From: Cytophaga sp051961495
GTDB lineage: Bacteria; Bacteroidota; Bacteroidia; Cytophagales; Cytophagaceae
Direction: 5' to 3'
Length of the DNA: 64,000 bases
Assembly: GCF_051961495.1 (NCBI RefSeq)
Contig: NZ_JBQCDF010000207.1
Span: 1 to 64,000, forward strand
A model generated the notes under the pieces. That model saw nothing but the letters and a program-made list of their open reading frames with translations. It did no database searches and was not told the DNA's origin. A program made the translations under genes and the position numbers. This document shows, piece by piece, positions 16,481 through 24,862 of this stretch. Within the stretch, counting starts at the first letter, position 1. Every line of letters begins with the position of its first letter.

Positions 16481-17533
16481 ATGAAACAGATCAATAAAGA
16501 AAAACCTGTACTGGTTACCGGCGCTACCGGTTATGTAGCAGGCTGGCTTGTAAAAAAATTATTAGAGCAAGGATTCACAGTGCATGCGCCGGTACGCAAC
16601 CCTGCAGATAAAGAAAAGCTTCAATACCTGAACACGATTGCAGCCACGGCTCCCGGCACAATCAAATATTTCAAGGCAGACTTATTAAAGCCCGGTTCTT
16701 ATGATGAAGCCATGCAGGAATGTGAACTGATATTTCATACAGCATCGCCGTTTATCAATACAGTTAAGGATGCGCAGCACGACCTGGTGGAACCGGCTTT
16801 AACCGGAACAAAAAATGTATTGAATTCTGTAAACAAAACTCCATCCGTAAAGCGTGTTGTACTAACCAGCAGTGTTGCTGCTATTATTGGCGATGCAGCC
16901 GATTGCCTGAATTATCCAGACGGGGCTGCTACGGAAGCTTACTGGAACACAACTTCAACAGTTGATCACATGCCGTACAATTATTCTAAAACAGTAGCCG
17001 AACAGGAAGCATGGGAAATAAATAAAAAGCAGGACCGCTGGGATCTGGTTGTAATCAATCCATCATTGGTGATTGGTCCTGGCTTAAATCCGTTTGCAAC
17101 ATCTGAAAGCTTTAATATTGTACGCCAGATCGGCGATGGTAGTATGCGCTTCGGCATACCGGATCTCAGCATTGGTGTGGTAGACGTACGTGACGTGGCC
17201 GATGCACACGTTATCGCTGGTTTCACGCCAGAAAGCACGGGCCGGCATATCATCTCCGCACAAAACATTAATTTGTTAGAGCTTGCCAATATACTGCGAA
17301 AAAAATATGGTAATGCTTACCCATTCCCTATCCGCTTTTTACCGAAGCCGCTGGTATGGTTATTCGCACCTCTTGCAGGCTTTAAACGCAGGATGATCTC
17401 CCGGAATGTAGGCTACCCATGGAAAGTAGATAATACGAAAAGTATAAAAGAACTGGGCATTCATTACAGACGGGTTGAAAATTCAATCGTTGAAATGTTT
17501 CAGCAGATGCTGGCTAGCGGAATAGTAAAGTAG
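16481..17533 (+). CDS. NAD-dependent epimerase/dihydroflavonol-4-reductase family SDR
   Basis: A 350-residue extended SDR. The cofactor loop is TGATGYVAGWL near residues 11-21, with an arginine pattern (PVRNPADKEKL) that suggests NADPH. The active site has LTSSVAAI and YNYSKTVAEQEAW with catalytic Tyr and Lys. It resembles dihydroflavonol reductases and aldehyde reductases that act on short-chain ketones or aldehydes; the substrate is unknown. A TTG start at 16445 is possible, but the ATG at 16481 gives the usual start of the family. Confidence 0.88.
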   Translation: MKQINKEKPVLVTGATGYVAGWLVKKLLEQGFTVHAPVRNPADKEKLQYLNTIAATAPGTIKYFKADLLKPGSYDEAMQECELIFHTASPFINTVKDAQHDLVEPALTGTKNVLNSVNKTPSVKRVVLTSSVAAIIGDAADCLNYPDGAATEAYWNTTSTVDHMPYNYSKTVAEQEAWEINKKQDRWDLVVINPSLVIGPGLNPFATSESFNIVRQIGDGSMRFGIPDLSIGVVDVRDVADAHVIAGFTPESTGRHIISAQNINLLELANILRKKYGNAYPFPIRFLPKPLVWLFAPLAGFKRRMISRNVGYPWKVDNTKSIKELGIHYRRVENSIVEMFQQMLASGIVK

Positions 17534-17594
17534 TCCGGTATTCCCATTCGCTATAATCTCCTTAAATAATCGCGCAAATTAAAAAACAAACATC

Positions 17595-18161
17595 ATGAAA
17601 AAAGTAATTGCGGCAATCAATATGACTGTTGACGGTTTTTGCGACCATACAGCTGGTATTCCCGACGAAGAAATACATGATCATTATGCTGACCTGTTAA
17701 GAAAGGCCGATACAGTATTATATGGCAGAATAACCTACCAGCTCATGGAGTTCTGGAAAACGCTGGTAAAAGAGCCAAGCGGCGACAAGTCCATGGATGA
17801 CTTTGCTCTTGTAATGGACAATACTCCCAAACTTGTTTTCTCCCATACACTAAAAACACTGGACTGGGAAAGCGCAAAACTGGCAACAAGAACAATTGAA
17901 GAAGAAGTTGCTGCACTTAAACAATCGTACAATGAGAATGGCAAAGATATTTTTGTTGGCAGTCCGAGCTTGATCGTAGAATTAACAAAACTCCATTTAA
18001 TCGACGAATACCAACTTTGTATTCATCCTGTTGTTGTTGGAAGCGGTTTGCCATTATTTAAAAACATAACCGACAGAATGCTTCTTAAACTCATAAAAAC
18101 AAAAACCTTTAACGGAGGAGCTATAATTCTTTATTATAAACCGGCCAACAAAGAGAAGTAA
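17595..18161 (+). CDS. Dihydrofolate reductase family protein (RibD C-terminal type)
   Basis: A 188-residue protein with the RibD C-terminal/DHFR-like fold. The N-terminus MKKVIAAINMTVDGFCDH is the typical substrate-side strand, YGRITYQLMEFW follows, and the C-terminal part includes DIFVGSPSLIVEL and HPVVVGSGLPLFK. Stand-alone members reduce unknown substrates with NADPH. The gene lies 61 bases after the SDR gene, on the same strand, and may share its transcript. Confidence 0.9.
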   Translation: MKKVIAAINMTVDGFCDHTAGIPDEEIHDHYADLLRKADTVLYGRITYQLMEFWKTLVKEPSGDKSMDDFALVMDNTPKLVFSHTLKTLDWESAKLATRTIEEEVAALKQSYNENGKDIFVGSPSLIVELTKLHLIDEYQLCIHPVVVGSGLPLFKNITDRMLLKLIKTKTFNGGAIILYYKPANKEK

Positions 18162-18176
18162 AAAATCTTGAAAATG

Positions 18177-18641
18177 CTACAGCATTTTCAATCCGTAATA
18201 AGCGACATTGTTTTTGGGGTATTCTTTCAAACAAGCTTCGTACAATGCCTTTGCTTCTTCTTTACGATCTAAGCAAGCAAGCGTAAATGCTTTGTTCACC
18301 ATAGCCATTTCGCGGTAACAAAATTTTGAAACGCTGAATATCGCAAACATTCTGAAGCGGTCTATCCATAGATGCTTTGAAAAAAAAGCAAAGCTTTTAT
18401 CAAAATCAACCAACGCCTGTTCATATTTTCCCTGTCTCAATGCACGCATTCCCTTGCGGTGATCTAGCGGTACAAAATAACGGGTACCATAAGCGATCAT
18501 CAGATAAATCATTCCGGCCCATAAAGCTGGTTCATCAGCCCCTGAATAATAAAAACCCTGATGTAAAACTGCCAGAAAAAGTATTTGACACAACAAATAG
18601 AAATAATTAATGGATCGGATTTGTGGTACAGGCTGTGTCAT
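18177..18641 (-). CDS. Membrane protein with TPR-like tail
   Basis: A 154-residue protein. Two hydrophobic segments (about residues 12-50) are followed by a helical region with TPR character, including GMRALRQGKYEQALVDFDKS and KEEAKALYEACLKEYPKN. The frame is open far upstream into menC, but the ATG at 18641 (MTQPVPQIRS) lies just after the menC stop and is chosen. It is 13 bases behind menC and is probably cotranscribed with it. Function unknown. Confidence 0.75.
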   Translation of the reverse strand: MTQPVPQIRSINYFYLLCQILFLAVLHQGFYYSGADEPALWAGMIYLMIAYGTRYFVPLDHRKGMRALRQGKYEQALVDFDKSFAFFSKHLWIDRFRMFAIFSVSKFCYREMAMVNKAFTLACLDRKEEAKALYEACLKEYPKNNVAYYGLKML

Positions 18642-18654
18642 ATTAGATTGGATG

Positions 18655-19734
18655 TTACTTATTAATTTCAGAAAAATCCCAAGCTTTATCTTTGTCGTAA
18701 TAAATACCGCCGCTGTAAACTGTAAGCGGTGAAGGAATATTATTGTGATACAGGCCGCCTGTACCGAGTCCTTGAGGCATGTAAACAGGATATGTTGCAG
18801 TGAATTGTGAAATTGCATTCAAACCGATATTTGATTCAAGTGCAGAAGTCATCCACCATTCAATCCCTCTGTATTCAGCAGCTTTGATCCACTCTCCTGT
18901 TTCCCTGAAACCGCCTAAGAGCGTTGGCTTCAAAATAATAAACGGCGGATCAATTTCCTCCAGTACATTTTCTTTTTCTTCAAATGTATGGATCCCTATC
19001 AATTCTTCATCCAGTGCAATATCAAGCGGTGAATCTTTACACAATTGACGCATCAGTTCCGTTTGCTTCGGCTTAATAGGTTGCTCAATGGAATGAATAC
19101 CATATGCAGCAAGCGTTTCCAGCTTCTGCCATACATCTTTTTCTGTAAATGCGCCATTGGCATCTACACGTAATACAACTTGTTCTTCTGAATATTGCTC
19201 CCTGATTTTTTCAAGCACCGAGCATTCTTTTTCGAAATCAATCGCTCCTACTTTCAATTTAATGCAGGAAAAACCTGCTTTAATTTTTTCCAGTGCCTGC
19301 GCCAGCATATGTTCCGGTTCATTCATCCACACCAGACCATTGATAGCAATCGGAGATTCAAAACTATAAAAACTGTTTTCGAAAATTTCCTGTTTACTAC
19401 CATTTAGAAAATCTGCCTGCAAGGTTTCAAGCCCCATGACAATAGAAGGAAAACCAATTAGATTTAATTCCGGTATTAATGAATCTATGAAGCCCATCGT
19501 ATTCCAGGCATGAATAGAACGTGTATTCAAATGTTCGCATACCGTATCCAGTTTTGTTTCAAAATCCGGCCGGTCATCTATACTCAAGCCTTTCAGCGGT
19601 CCGCACTCGCCGTAAAACTGCTTGTTGTCATTTTCTCCAATAATGTACCAGGTATCTTTGTGGGTAAGGATACCTCTGGAGGTGCCTGCCTGAAATGTAA
19701 ATGCCAGACGATGTTTTTTCCAACGAATCTTCAT
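18655..19734 (-). CDS. menC: o-Succinylbenzoate synthase
   Basis: A 359-residue enolase-superfamily enzyme of menaquinone synthesis, dehydrating SHCHC to o-succinylbenzoate. Key residues: the KxK pair Lys159 and Lys161 in CIKLKVG, metal ligands Asp191 (RVDANGAF), Glu217 (SIEQPI) and Asp242 (ALDEEL), and Lys269 in IILKPTLLGG. These match MenC rather than a muconate cycloisomerase, though some members also epimerise dipeptides or N-acyl amino acids. Other men genes are not in the window. Upstream, the ABC ATPase gene ends 14 bases before its start region on the same strand. Confidence 0.87.
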   Translation of the reverse strand: MKIRWKKHRLAFTFQAGTSRGILTHKDTWYIIGENDNKQFYGECGPLKGLSIDDRPDFETKLDTVCEHLNTRSIHAWNTMGFIDSLIPELNLIGFPSIVMGLETLQADFLNGSKQEIFENSFYSFESPIAINGLVWMNEPEHMLAQALEKIKAGFSCIKLKVGAIDFEKECSVLEKIREQYSEEQVVLRVDANGAFTEKDVWQKLETLAAYGIHSIEQPIKPKQTELMRQLCKDSPLDIALDEELIGIHTFEEKENVLEEIDPPFIILKPTLLGGFRETGEWIKAAEYRGIEWWMTSALESNIGLNAISQFTATYPVYMPQGLGTGGLYHNNIPSPLTVYSGGIYYDKDKAWDFSEINK

Positions 19735-19747
19735 ACTCTACAAACAA

Positions 19748-20788
19748 CTATACTTCCAGCGTATTCTGATTCGGGAACAACAACAAATCTTCAAAGTTGA
19801 AATTCAATTTTACAACATCTCCTTCCTGAATGGAAATATCTGTAGTGAAGGCTTTCAGCTGCAACTTATTCGGCAGGCGTAAAAATAGTTTATACTGATC
19901 GCCATGAAATTCTTTACGGATAACGGCTGCTTTGGCCAGAGCCTTTCCTTTTGTAATAACTTCTATATCGTGTGAGCGAATACCTGTAACAAAGTTATTT
20001 CCAAGTTCCTTTTCACAAGTCTTATATCCTTTCAATTTCACATCTTCCAGTTTAGAAAAGCGGAAGAAATTTATATCGGAGAACAAAGCTGCTACATAAG
20101 GAGATGCTGGCTGGTCATAAATTTCTTCAACCGTACCAAACTGAACCATCTTACCATTGCGCATGACTAAAATAAGATCGGCAAGAGCCAGTGCATCTGT
20201 GGTCTGGTGTGTAACAAAGACCAGGCTGGTCTTTGTTTTACGTACCTCCTTCATCATATACATGCGGATATGATCTGCCAGCAATACATCCAGGTTACTG
20301 AATGGTTCATCCATCAACATGACCTGTGGCGACGCAGCAAAGCAAGTAGCTATAGCAGCACGCTGCTGTTGTCCGCCTGACAACTGATACGATTTGCGAT
20401 CAAGCAAATCCTGTATATGAAATATTTTTGCCAGGGCATCAATTTTCTGATCCTGTTCTTCTAAAGTAAAATAACGTAAGGGGTATTGTAGATTTTCCTT
20501 GAGCGACTGATTCTTTTTCAAACCGTAATCCTGTAATACAATACGGATGTGTTCATGACCAGCTACCAGATTGTGTGAAGGCCCCAATACACGGCTATCG
20601 TTCAGATATATCTCACCGGCATTCGGATCAAATAAACCAGCCAGCAATTTTAACAAGGTTGTTTTTCCGCTGCCACTCTCGCCGACAATTGCCAGCTTCT
20701 TTCCCTTTTCAAGCTCGAATGAAATATTCTGCACCGCATCAAAAGTGGCTTCATGATAGCGCATGCTTAAATTTTTAACTGATAACAT
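19748..20788 (-). CDS. ABC transporter ATP-binding protein with TOBE-like tail
   Basis: A 346-residue ATPase of the PotA/FbpC/MalK style. Walker A is GESGSGKTT (about 36-44), the signature is LSGGQQQRAA, Walker B is VMLMDEPFSNLD and the switch histidine is in VFVTHQT. Residues after about 240 form a C-terminal regulatory part with the TOBE pattern (GIRSHDIEV near 275). Importers of this type move spermidine, iron or sugars. No permease or binding protein gene is adjacent, so it works with partners encoded elsewhere or is an orphan. It is cotranscribed with menC. Confidence 0.88.
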   Translation of the reverse strand: MLSVKNLSMRYHEATFDAVQNISFELEKGKKLAIVGESGSGKTTLLKLLAGLFDPNAGEIYLNDSRVLGPSHNLVAGHEHIRIVLQDYGLKKNQSLKENLQYPLRYFTLEEQDQKIDALAKIFHIQDLLDRKSYQLSGGQQQRAAIATCFAASPQVMLMDEPFSNLDVLLADHIRMYMMKEVRKTKTSLVFVTHQTTDALALADLILVMRNGKMVQFGTVEEIYDQPASPYVAALFSDINFFRFSKLEDVKLKGYKTCEKELGNNFVTGIRSHDIEVITKGKALAKAAVIRKEFHGDQYKLFLRLPNKLQLKAFTTDISIQEGDVVKLNFNFEDLLLFPNQNTLEV

Positions 20789-20811
20789 AATGTAAATGTA
20801 GGGGAAAAAAG

Positions 20812-20910
20812 TGAAAGGCTCAACGCTTCATGCTTAAAGCAAAAAGCTTTAGGCGTTCAGCCTTCGGCTCTAGGCTTTTTATTCTAAATTCTTTACACTT
20901 TACGCTTTTT
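20812..20910. repeat. 7-nt periodic tract between divergent genes
   Basis: Successive heptamers end in GCT or GCY (AAAGGCT, CAACGCT, TCATGCT, then AAAAGCT, TTCGGCT, CTAGGCT) and pass into CTTTACA/CTTTACG units at 20890-20906. A hairpin can form between AAAAAGC near 20840 and GGCTTTTT at 20873-20880. It lies in the intergenic space before nadE. Confidence 0.5.
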
Positions 20911-20943
20911 TCTGTACCTTTCAACCACTTCATCTTTACCACA

Positions 20944-22824
20944 ATGAGTACAATACGGATAGGCGGCGCAGCGGTAAATCAGACCCCGATTGATTGGGAT
21001 AATAATGTAAAGAATATTCTTGAGGCGATACAGCAAGCCAGAAATGCAAATGTAGAAATACTCTGCCTGCCTGAATTGTGTATCACCGGCTATGGTTGTG
21101 AAGACTTGTTCTTAACAGACTGGGTTGCTGAAACCGCTATTGAATACTGCTTTAAGATTGCCGCTGAATGTACGGATATTACAGTTTCTGTAGGCCTGCC
21201 TATGCGTATTGGCGGCGTAACCTACAATTGCGCATGTATGATTGAAAATACCGTTGTGAAAGGTTTTTCGGCCAAACAATTTTTAGCAAATGAAGGGGTG
21301 CATTATGAAACAAGATGGTTCACGCCATGGCCCCGCAATCATACTTCTACTTATACGTATAAAGAAAATAAATACCCGTTTGGTGATATTCTTTACAACA
21401 TCGGTGAGGCACGCATTGGTTTTGAAATCTGTGAAGACGCGTGGCGGGAAGATCGTGTGGCAATCCGCCATTACGAAAAAGGCGCAACGCTGGTATTAAA
21501 TCCGAGCGCCAGCCATTTTGCCTTTGGTAAATCTGCCATCCGCTATGATCTGGTGATCGGCGGCTCTGAAAAATTCAATTGCACCTATGTATACGCAAAC
21601 CTGCTGGGTAACGAAGCCGGCAGGATGATCTACGACGGAGAAGTACTGATTGCCCATAAAGGCAAACTCATTCAGCGCAACGACCGCTTATCCTTTAAAA
21701 ATGTAAACCTGATCTATTCAGATATTGATCTTGCATCTGACGTTGTGGAGCATGTTGATCTGATCCATGACGACCTGGAAAAGGAGTTTGAATTCTGGGA
21801 AGCAACTTCTCTTGGCCTTTTTGATTATATGCGAAAAAGCCGCAGCAAAGGTTTTGTACTATCCCTGAGCGGGGGAGCTGATTCTGCAGCCTGCGCCATC
21901 ATGGTTGCAGAAATGATTCGCAAGGGTTTAAAAGAACTTGGCCTAAAACTCTTCCTTCAAAAATCAGGCATGGAAAATATGTTTGATCAGAATGACTTAA
22001 CAGATCTGGAGTTTGAAGAACAAGCAAAAAAAATAACATCCGTATTTCTTACAACAGCTTACCAGGCTACAAAAAATTCCGGGGCGGAAACCTTTCAATC
22101 TGCACAAACACTGGCAGCTTCCATCGGAGCGACTTTTTACGACTGGAGTGTTGATGAAGAAATTGAGCAATATAAAGCCACCATTGAAAAAATAATTGAG
22201 CGCCCGTTAAGCTGGGAAAAAGATGATCTCAGCCTACAAAACATACAAGCTCGTGGACGCGCACCAATCATCTGGTTACTGACAAATATTAAACAAGCCT
22301 TGCTGATCACAACATCAAACCGCAGTGAAGGCGATGTAGGCTATACAACCATGGATGGCGATACAGCAGGCGGCATCGCTCCTATCGCCGGGGTAGACAA
22401 GGATTTTATCCGAAGCTGGTTACGCTGGGCCGAACGAAACAGAAATCATACAGGCCTGCGTCTTGTAAACGGTCTTTCTCCTACCGCTGAACTCCGCCCT
22501 GCCGGCTCAAATCAAACAGATGAGCGCGACCTGATGCCTTATGATGTACTTGCCCGTATAGAACGTAAAGCAATCAAAGAAAGACGTTCACCCAAACAGG
22601 TATATGCAGAACTTATAAAAGATGATCTTCATACAAGAAATGAATATAAGTATTGGGTAAAGAAATTTTTCAGAATGTGGTCCATCAACCAGTGGAAGCG
22701 CGAACGAATCGCACCTTCTTTTCATATGGATGATTTTAATATTGACCCTCGTTCATGGTATAGATTCCCGATACTAAACAGCGGATTCACGAAAGAGATT
22801 GAAGAGCTGGACAAGCTTGATTAA
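20944..22824 (+). CDS. nadE: Glutamine-dependent NAD+ synthetase
   Basis: A 626-residue two-domain enzyme that amidates nicotinic acid adenine dinucleotide. The N-terminal nitrilase-like glutaminase domain has Glu44 in CLPELCITGYGCEDLF and the nucleophilic cysteine in GFEICEDAWR. The C-terminal synthetase domain has the PP-loop LSLSGGADSAA and the TTSNRSEGDVGY segment for ATP and deamido-NAD. The reading frame is open from 20830, but that leader lies inside the periodic repeat, and MSTIRIGGAAVNQTP at 20944 is the natural start. Length fits the long bacterial form. Confidence 0.95.
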   Translation: MSTIRIGGAAVNQTPIDWDNNVKNILEAIQQARNANVEILCLPELCITGYGCEDLFLTDWVAETAIEYCFKIAAECTDITVSVGLPMRIGGVTYNCACMIENTVVKGFSAKQFLANEGVHYETRWFTPWPRNHTSTYTYKENKYPFGDILYNIGEARIGFEICEDAWREDRVAIRHYEKGATLVLNPSASHFAFGKSAIRYDLVIGGSEKFNCTYVYANLLGNEAGRMIYDGEVLIAHKGKLIQRNDRLSFKNVNLIYSDIDLASDVVEHVDLIHDDLEKEFEFWEATSLGLFDYMRKSRSKGFVLSLSGGADSAACAIMVAEMIRKGLKELGLKLFLQKSGMENMFDQNDLTDLEFEEQAKKITSVFLTTAYQATKNSGAETFQSAQTLAASIGATFYDWSVDEEIEQYKATIEKIIERPLSWEKDDLSLQNIQARGRAPIIWLLTNIKQALLITTSNRSEGDVGYTTMDGDTAGGIAPIAGVDKDFIRSWLRWAERNRNHTGLRLVNGLSPTAELRPAGSNQTDERDLMPYDVLARIERKAIKERRSPKQVYAELIKDDLHTRNEYKYWVKKFFRMWSINQWKRERIAPSFHMDDFNIDPRSWYRFPILNSGFTKEIEELDKLD

Positions 22825-22982
22825 ACATCCAGCACCGAATAATCGGTTTTAGTTTTGGGTTTTGTTTTTGGCTTCGGAGAAAAAATAATGTCTCCCGGCA
22901 TTACTTCAAACATACGATTCACATGCGTTGCTGAAAAAGAATTTCTGAAATTCATTGCAGCGGAAACTAAAGTTGTTTTCAT
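22821..22982 (-). CDS. Small unrecognised ORF (53 aa)
   Basis: An open frame on the minus strand encodes 53 residues starting MKTTLVSAAMNFRNSFSA, with a lysine/proline/threonine-rich stretch near the end (PKPKTKPKTKTDY) and finishing SVLDV. It ends convergently with nadE, with 4 bases of stop-codon overlap. I know no homologue. The composition looks protein-like rather than random, but coding is not proven. Confidence 0.4.
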   Translation of the reverse strand: MKTTLVSAAMNFRNSFSATHVNRMFEVMPGDIIFSPKPKTKPKTKTDYSVLDV

Positions 22983-23205
22983 AATCTGTTTGTTTAAAAC
23001 GTGCTATTACTAAAACCTGATAGTATAAATGTATACAAGCCTCCTTTAAAATACAAACACAACAATCTGTAAAACAATATTTTACACAATACATTCTATT
23101 TTTTTCTTAAAATTATACCATAAGTGCCGAAAATTCATTTCAGGTGAAAACAAGTTCTTTATAAAATGCAATTACAAGGAAAAAAGAACTTCTGATATAA
23201 TTACA

Positions 23206-23213
23206 TACCTTTG
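23206..23213 (+). promoter_or_regulatory. Putative -7 element (TACCTTTG) of sua5
   Basis: TACCTTTG fits TAnnTTTG exactly and lies 23 bases before the GTG start at 23237. Its position supports that GTG as the true start. Confidence 0.55.
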
Positions 23214-23236
23214 TATTCATATTATTTACTACATAC

Positions 23237-24190
23237 GTGTCGCACATCGGTTCTGAAATCTTACAGGCAAAATCAATACTTGAAGCCGGAAAAGCAGTAG
23301 CAATACCAACAGAAACAGTTTACGGACTGGCTGCAAATGCGCTGGATGCAAAGGCTGTGGCACAAATTTTTTCTATAAAAAAAAGACCAACCTTTGATCC
23401 GTTGATTGTTCACACACATTCACTGGAAGCATTGCAGTCGTTCGTTCTTGAAATACCTGAAGCGGCGCATTTACTCGCCAATGCTTTCTGGCCGGGGCCA
23501 TTAACTTTGCTGCTTCCTAAGAAGCCAGCTATTCCGGATCTTGTCACCAGCGGACTTGAGCGTGTAGCGATACGCATTCCGAATCATCCGCTTACGCTGC
23601 GTCTGCTGCAATCACTCGATTTTCCGCTTGCCGCACCCAGTGCCAACCCTTTTGGCTACATCTCTCCTACTACAGCTCAGCATGTAGCAGATCAACTGGG
23701 CGGAGACATTGAATATATCCTGGATGGTGGCGCTGCCAGCATTGGTGTTGAGTCAACAATCGTCGGCTGGGAAAATGGCATAGCAACTGTGCTGCGTGTG
23801 GGAGGCCTATCGATTGACGCTATTGAAGAAGTAATCGGCCCGGTACAGGTACAAGCGGTAAGCTCTTCCAACCCTGCTGCACCGGGCATGTTAAAGAGCC
23901 ACTATGCGCCGCGTATTCCGATGCGTGCGGGTAACATTGCAGAAATGATCAAAGAATATTCCGGTAAAAAAATTGCTATATTATCCTTTCAGCAAGCTTA
24001 TCCTACAACAGCTATCAATTATATTTTATCCGAATCAGGCAACCTCAACGAAGCTGCTCAACACTTGTTTGCAGCCATGCGTGAACTTGATGGTACAGAT
24101 GCTGATATCATCCTTACAGAATTTGTACCTGCTACAGGTTTAGGTTTAGCCATCAACGACCGTCTGAAGCGTGCCTGCGCAGAAGAGTAG
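23237..24190 (+). CDS. sua5: L-threonylcarbamoyladenylate synthase (Sua5 type)
   Basis: A 317-residue enzyme that makes threonylcarbamoyl-AMP from threonine, bicarbonate and ATP, the first step of the t6A37 tRNA modification. The YrdC domain (about 1-200) has AIPTETVYGLAANA, KKRPTFDPLIVH and APSANPFGYISPT; a linker leads to the C-terminal Sua5 domain starting after PGMLKSHYAP. The start codon is GTG. TsaE, which acts later in the same pathway, is encoded at 42033-42506. Confidence 0.94.
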   Translation: MSHIGSEILQAKSILEAGKAVAIPTETVYGLAANALDAKAVAQIFSIKKRPTFDPLIVHTHSLEALQSFVLEIPEAAHLLANAFWPGPLTLLLPKKPAIPDLVTSGLERVAIRIPNHPLTLRLLQSLDFPLAAPSANPFGYISPTTAQHVADQLGGDIEYILDGGAASIGVESTIVGWENGIATVLRVGGLSIDAIEEVIGPVQVQAVSSSNPAAPGMLKSHYAPRIPMRAGNIAEMIKEYSGKKIAILSFQQAYPTTAINYILSESGNLNEAAQHLFAAMRELDGTDADIILTEFVPATGLGLAINDRLKRACAEE

Positions 24191-24192
24191 TT

Positions 24193-24220
24193 AGTTACCA
24201 GACATTAGTTTCCAGATAAA
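24193..24220. repeat. Short 7-nt periodic tract, unit AGTTACC
   Basis: Heptamers AGTTACC, AGACATT, AGTTTCC and AGATAAA follow directly after the sua5 stop codon. A related run (AGGTGCT, AGTTACC, AGGTAAT) is at 29685-29705. Confidence 0.45.
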
Positions 24221-24264
24221 ATAATTGCTTGTCGTTCCAGTAAAGCAACAAAGACTTAAAAGCC

Positions 24265-24663
24265 TTATTGAATGATTACACCGATGAGAAGCGCTGTTAA
24301 AGCCAGCGTACAAAGGATTCCACCGGATGCATATAACCAATAGATTATTTTTTCAATTCCTTTTGATGAGGAATGCAAACCTCTTTTGCCCGTCATCGCT
24401 GCTAAAAACATTCCTGCAATCATTAAATATGTAGAAACAATCAATGACCAGCCAATTGGTTTTTCATATACACCCAGTTTTATAAAATTCCAGGCGGCGC
24501 CTAATGCAATCAACATTGTGCCAGCCATACTGCCGCCGGAGTGTACAACACGCCACGCCACTTCGCGTTCAGGTTTTGTTTTTATTGCTTTTGCAAAAGC
24601 ATAACCACCTGCTACACTTACATAAAGAATGATAATACCGTTTAGAATGAAAGGATAAACCAT
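24265..24663 (-). CDS. Hypothetical four-helix membrane protein
   Basis: A 132-residue integral membrane protein with four hydrophobic helices (about 4-24, 43-62, 74-92 and 108-130). The segment VVHSGGSMAGTMLIALGAAW between helices is reminiscent of small inner membrane proteins but I cannot assign a family. It is transcribed alone, convergent with sua5 and divergent from lgt. Confidence 0.75.
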   Translation of the reverse strand: MVYPFILNGIIILYVSVAGGYAFAKAIKTKPEREVAWRVVHSGGSMAGTMLIALGAAWNFIKLGVYEKPIGWSLIVSTYLMIAGMFLAAMTGKRGLHSSSKGIEKIIYWLYASGGILCTLALTALLIGVIIQ

Positions 24664-24862
24664 AGATTGCCGGATAAAAATTAAAATTTCTTCAACCTAT
24701 AAAATTCCCTTCGAATATAAAAGTATTGATTGCTCAAACACAGACTTACAAAGAAGAATATATTAAGTTACTGATTGCTAGTCAAATCCTGTATTCTATT
24801 GTTTATGCTATAATCGTGCTATTTTTTTTGTACTTTGTACACTATTAAAATTACCATAAAGT

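Noticed and set aside
18642..18818. Extended start of the TPR-like membrane protein inside menC
   Set aside because: The added residues overlap menC coding sequence, and the ATG at 18641 gives a natural N-terminus before the first helix.
20841..20880. Hairpin AAAAAGC...GGCTTTTT as a terminator
   Set aside because: It lies between two divergent genes, where no transcript needs to end; it is better explained as part of the periodic tract.
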